A DNA stretch of 64,000 bases from Bacillus_I endophytica_A (GTDB lineage Bacteria > Bacillota > Bacilli > Bacillales > Bacillaceae_H). The notes below the pieces were generated by a model. The model saw nothing but the letters and a program-made list of their open reading frames with translations, ran no database searches and was not told the DNA's origin. The position numbers and the translations under genes are program-made. The DNA lies in assembly GCF_026790145.1 (NCBI RefSeq), contig NZ_JALAMS010000012.1:1-64000 (forward strand), in the 5' to 3' direction. Within the stretch, counting starts at the first letter, position 1, and the number at the start of each line of letters is the position of its first letter. Positions 61,540 to 64,000 of this stretch are shown here, in pieces.

Positions 61540-64000
61540 AGTAAGTTTTCATTCATTGATTTATGAAATTTTTCTACTTCCTGGCGGATATTAATAGTTG
61601 GTTCCCATGAGTGAATTAAATTAATGACCTTTTCATTTAAATCATATGCTTCCTTGTACTTTCCTTTTCGAGCAAGTATTTGAGCTTTGCCATAATAGCA
61701 GTAGATGAGCTCAATTTGATTTGGTTTATTTTGATTATAAAGAAGGTTATTGAACATCTTTTCTGCTTTTTCATAGAAATCGCAATGCATATAGGCTAAT
61801 CCTAGGTTGAAGTATGCTTCAATCGTTTTTTCGCCTCCGTATAACATACTTTTCTCATTTGCTAATTCATAAAAATGAATAGCTTCTTTATAATTTTTAG
61901 TCAGTAAACAAAAATCTCCTTGCATTAATAAAACACGATGTTTGATAACAGGTGCAACAGGGACATTACATATCTTCTTTAATATGTTCTTTGCTTCTTC
62001 TATCCGGTCCGTTTTTAAAAAAAGCTTTGATTTTAAGGCAAGTCCCCAAATCTTAAGATCGTGCGCTTCTTGATGAATCTCATCTGTTGCTTTTAATATG
62101 AGGAGTCCTTCTTCTATTTGGCTATATGCTTCTTCTAATTTATTTACTTCCATAAGTGCCCATCCAATAATATCAATTCGAATCAAAGCCTCAGAAATCT
62201 TATCATTCATTTGATGAGCGTATTCAGCAGCCTCTATCCCATACTGAATTCTTAGCGGTAGATTAACGCGACTTAGAAAATGGCTGAGACGGAGAATTAA
62301 ATTCATTACTAATTCTTTCTCAGCATGTTTACTTGCCCATTCTAAGGCTTTTAAAATATTGGGCCATTCTTGTTTAATTTCCTCTAAATCCCGTCCAAGT
62401 AAGTAACTCCAATATATGAATTGTGGTTGTTCTCGTTTTAAATGAGTATCTAAATACTGAATATAATACTGACTCCAACGCTTTCTTGAGTTTTTCTCAA
62501 AATCTTCATCAGCATCTAAATGTTGTTTACCATAAGTTACTACTGTTTGATGTGCTAAATAATGTGGTTTATCCCCAATATAATTCTGTTGTACAAGAGC
62601 ATGAGTTCGCAACTTCTCAACAGCATAATGAAATTTTCGAGAGTCCAACCCAGCGGCTGTAGCCCAACTTTTCTCATCAGGGGGGCTATGAAAGAAACAG
62701 AGTACTTGCCAAAGTCGTTGAGTATCTTCATTACACTTGTCCCATGTACTGCCAAATAAAAAATCAAATAGCTCAACAAGGGAGTAACCGGCATTTCTTA
62801 TTTTTTGGATAAGCTGTTCAACAGGGATATTATTATCTAGAATATAAGCAATGCTAAGTGATAGTGCTTTAGGATTGCCGGCAGTAGCTAAAATAAGCTC
62901 CTTTTGAACATTTAAAGGAATATTTGATAATTGCTCTATCTTTGTTTTTTTACTTGAGGAAAGGTAAGTTTGGAGATGTCGACTTATTTCATAAGAGAAA
63001 AAATCTACTGCTTCTCCCTCCTCAAACCCTTTAAGTTGTATCGTATTTATTTCTAAAAAGCCTGCTTTATATTTTTGATTTAAATTTTCCCGAGCGGTTA
63101 AAATGACCTTCACTCCTTGAGGAAGGCCCATGACAAATTCATAAATCTCACTTTCAGCTTTGTCGATACTATCTATAATAAGAAGTAGAGGCTGTTGTTG
63201 AGAATAAATGGCCAAGACATTCCGAACAACAAGGCGTTTTTCTGCAATAGATTTGTCAATTTGCTCTGCACGTCCTAGTTGGTAGGCAATCGTATCTAAG
63301 AAGTCATTAAAACTTAATCCTTTCCAATCGCCATTAATCCAAATAATACGTTTAAACACAGGCCATTCCTGGTTTCTGTTTAGCTGTTCAATACATAAAT
63401 ATGCAGCTTCAAGGGCTATTGTAGTTTTGCCCATGCCTGCCCATCCTGCAATAAGACAAACTGGGGAAGGAGAATGAATCCATTGTCTAATAACTTCTAG
63501 TTCATGGTGACGACCAATAAACTGTCCTGATCCTCGGGTAGGCAAGTTATGCATTAACGGTTCTTCCTTTATCTCAGGATTTGGATGAGAGGGAGGAGAA
63601 TCAAATAGTTTAGAAATAACCTCGTTGATTTCTTCTTCATTTGGTGGACCAAATGAAGAATCATTTCTTAATATCTTTGCCTTCCTAAAACAAGAAGTTA
63701 TCCAAACAGGAATTGGCGGTGTAATAGTAGGAATTGAAGTTGTTGCTAATACATTTGTGAACCATTCTTTGTTCATATACTCTTCCTTGATAATAGTCCA
63801 CAAGATCCCAAAAAGTTTTCCATCGTCTATCCGCCCTGGAATATATTTTAAACCCATTTGTCCCATCCAACTCTTAAGAGTGTTAGAAGAAACACCTATT
63901 TGATACGCAATCTTATCTAAATAAGATTGACCTAAAGAAGCGCTCTCACTTCTGTTTCTTTTTATTTTGTAATTAGGGTGATGCTTTAATGACTTAACAC
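61509..64000 (-). CDS. STAND ATPase: HTH, NB-ARC and TPR-like domains (5' end outside window)
   Basis: The frame stays open from the stop at 61509 to the window edge, so the true start lies beyond 64000. The ATG at 63864-63866 is internal. The 44 codons before it encode a likely helix-turn-helix (LDKIAYQIGVSSNTLKSW). Counting from that ATG, Walker A is GWAGMGKTT (141-149), Walker B LLLIIDSID (227-235), then the sensor VILTARE and a GNPKALSL motif. The C-terminal third is helical TPR-like repeats. The order HTH/NB-ARC/TPR recalls STAND transcription activators such as B. subtilis GutR. Some STAND proteins instead act in phage defence. The ligand and target are unknown. Confidence 0.85.
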   Translation of the reverse strand, partial: VKSLKHHPNYKIKRNRSESASLGQSYLDKIAYQIGVSSNTLKSWMGQMGLKYIPGRIDDGKLFGILWTIIKEEYMNKEWFTNVLATTSIPTITPPIPVWITSCFRKAKILRNDSSFGPPNEEEINEVISKLFDSPPSHPNPEIKEEPLMHNLPTRGSGQFIGRHHELEVIRQWIHSPSPVCLIAGWAGMGKTTIALEAAYLCIEQLNRNQEWPVFKRIIWINGDWKGLSFNDFLDTIAYQLGRAEQIDKSIAEKRLVVRNVLAIYSQQQPLLLIIDSIDKAESEIYEFVMGLPQGVKVILTARENLNQKYKAGFLEINTIQLKGFEEGEAVDFFSYEISRHLQTYLSSSKKTKIEQLSNIPLNVQKELILATAGNPKALSLSIAYILDNNIPVEQLIQKIRNAGYSLVELFDFLFGSTWDKCNEDTQRLWQVLCFFHSPPDEKSWATAAGLDSRKFHYAVEKLRTHALVQQNYIGDKPHYLAHQTVVTYGKQHLDADEDFEKNSRKRWSQYYIQYLDTHLKREQPQFIYWSYLLGRDLEEIKQEWPNILKALEWASKHAEKELVMNLILRLSHFLSRVNLPLRIQYGIEAAEYAHQMNDKISEALIRIDIIGWALMEVNKLEEAYSQIEEGLLILKATDEIHQEAHDLKIWGLALKSKLFLKTDRIEEAKNILKKICNVPVAPVIKHRVLLMQGDFCLLTKNYKEAIHFYELANEKSMLYGGEKTIEAYFNLGLAYMHCDFYEKAEKMFNNLLYNQNKPNQIELIYCYYGKAQILARKGKYKEAYDLNEKVINLIHSWEPTINIRQEVEKFHKSMNENLLKNTHIRDGI

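Overview
The window comes from a low-GC Gram-positive bacterium of the Bacillaceae (Bacillus or Priestia type; genus not certain). The evidence is the gene order rrn - ctsR-mcsA-mcsB-clpC - radA-disA - ispDF - gltX - cysES - sigH - rpoBC - str - S10 - spc - alpha, strong AGGAGG ribosome binding sites, sigma-A promoters close to consensus, and Bacillus-type leaders (T-box, L10, L13).

Layout. 1-60: last bases of a 5S rRNA and its terminator. 146-7365: CtsR-controlled heat-shock operon (ctsR, mcsA, mcsB, clpC), then radA and disA. 7489-15444: a PIN/TRAM membrane protein, ispD-ispF, gltX, a cysteine-type T-box, cysE-cysS, mrnC, rlmB and a NYN-domain RNase. 15487-20816: sigH, rpmG, secE, nusG, rplK-rplA, rplJ-rplL and a methyltransferase. 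21044-33052: rpoB, rpoC, rpsL, rpsG, fusA, tuf. 33178-52645: S10-spc-alpha cluster from rpsJ to rplQ with secY, adk, map, infA and rpoA, then the ECF transporter energising module (ecfA1, ecfA2, ecfT), truA, rplM, rpsI. This conserved part is nearly colinear with Bacillus subtilis. Two small dispensable ribosomal-protein-like genes expected there look decayed: the L7Ae-type gene between rpoC and rpsL, and a KOW-domain gene between map and infA.

After rpsI the window becomes accessory. 53446-59374 is a thiazole/oxazole-modified microcin (TOMM) cluster of the heterocycloanthracin/sonorensin kind. It has a 90-residue precursor whose core is fourteen Cys-X-X triplets, a leader-binding/ThiF-like maturation protein, a fused E1-like/YcaO cyclodehydratase, and a tandem SagB-type dehydrogenase. 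A terminator-like hairpin separates the precursor from the enzymes. No exporter or immunity gene is recognisable. A degraded second copy of the rpsI 3' end and terminator lies downstream at about 59675-59725, so the cluster appears to be bracketed by a duplicated rpsI tail. Further on are a small protein of unknown function, a luciferase-like monooxygenase and, convergent to it, a STAND protein (HTH, NB-ARC, TPR) that runs off the right edge.

How it works together: most of the window is growth machinery (transcription, translation, secretion, chaperone/protease control, isoprenoid precursors, cysteine supply), with feedback leaders on ribosomal-protein operons. The TOMM block is a self-contained natural-product pathway placed beside this highly expressed cluster.
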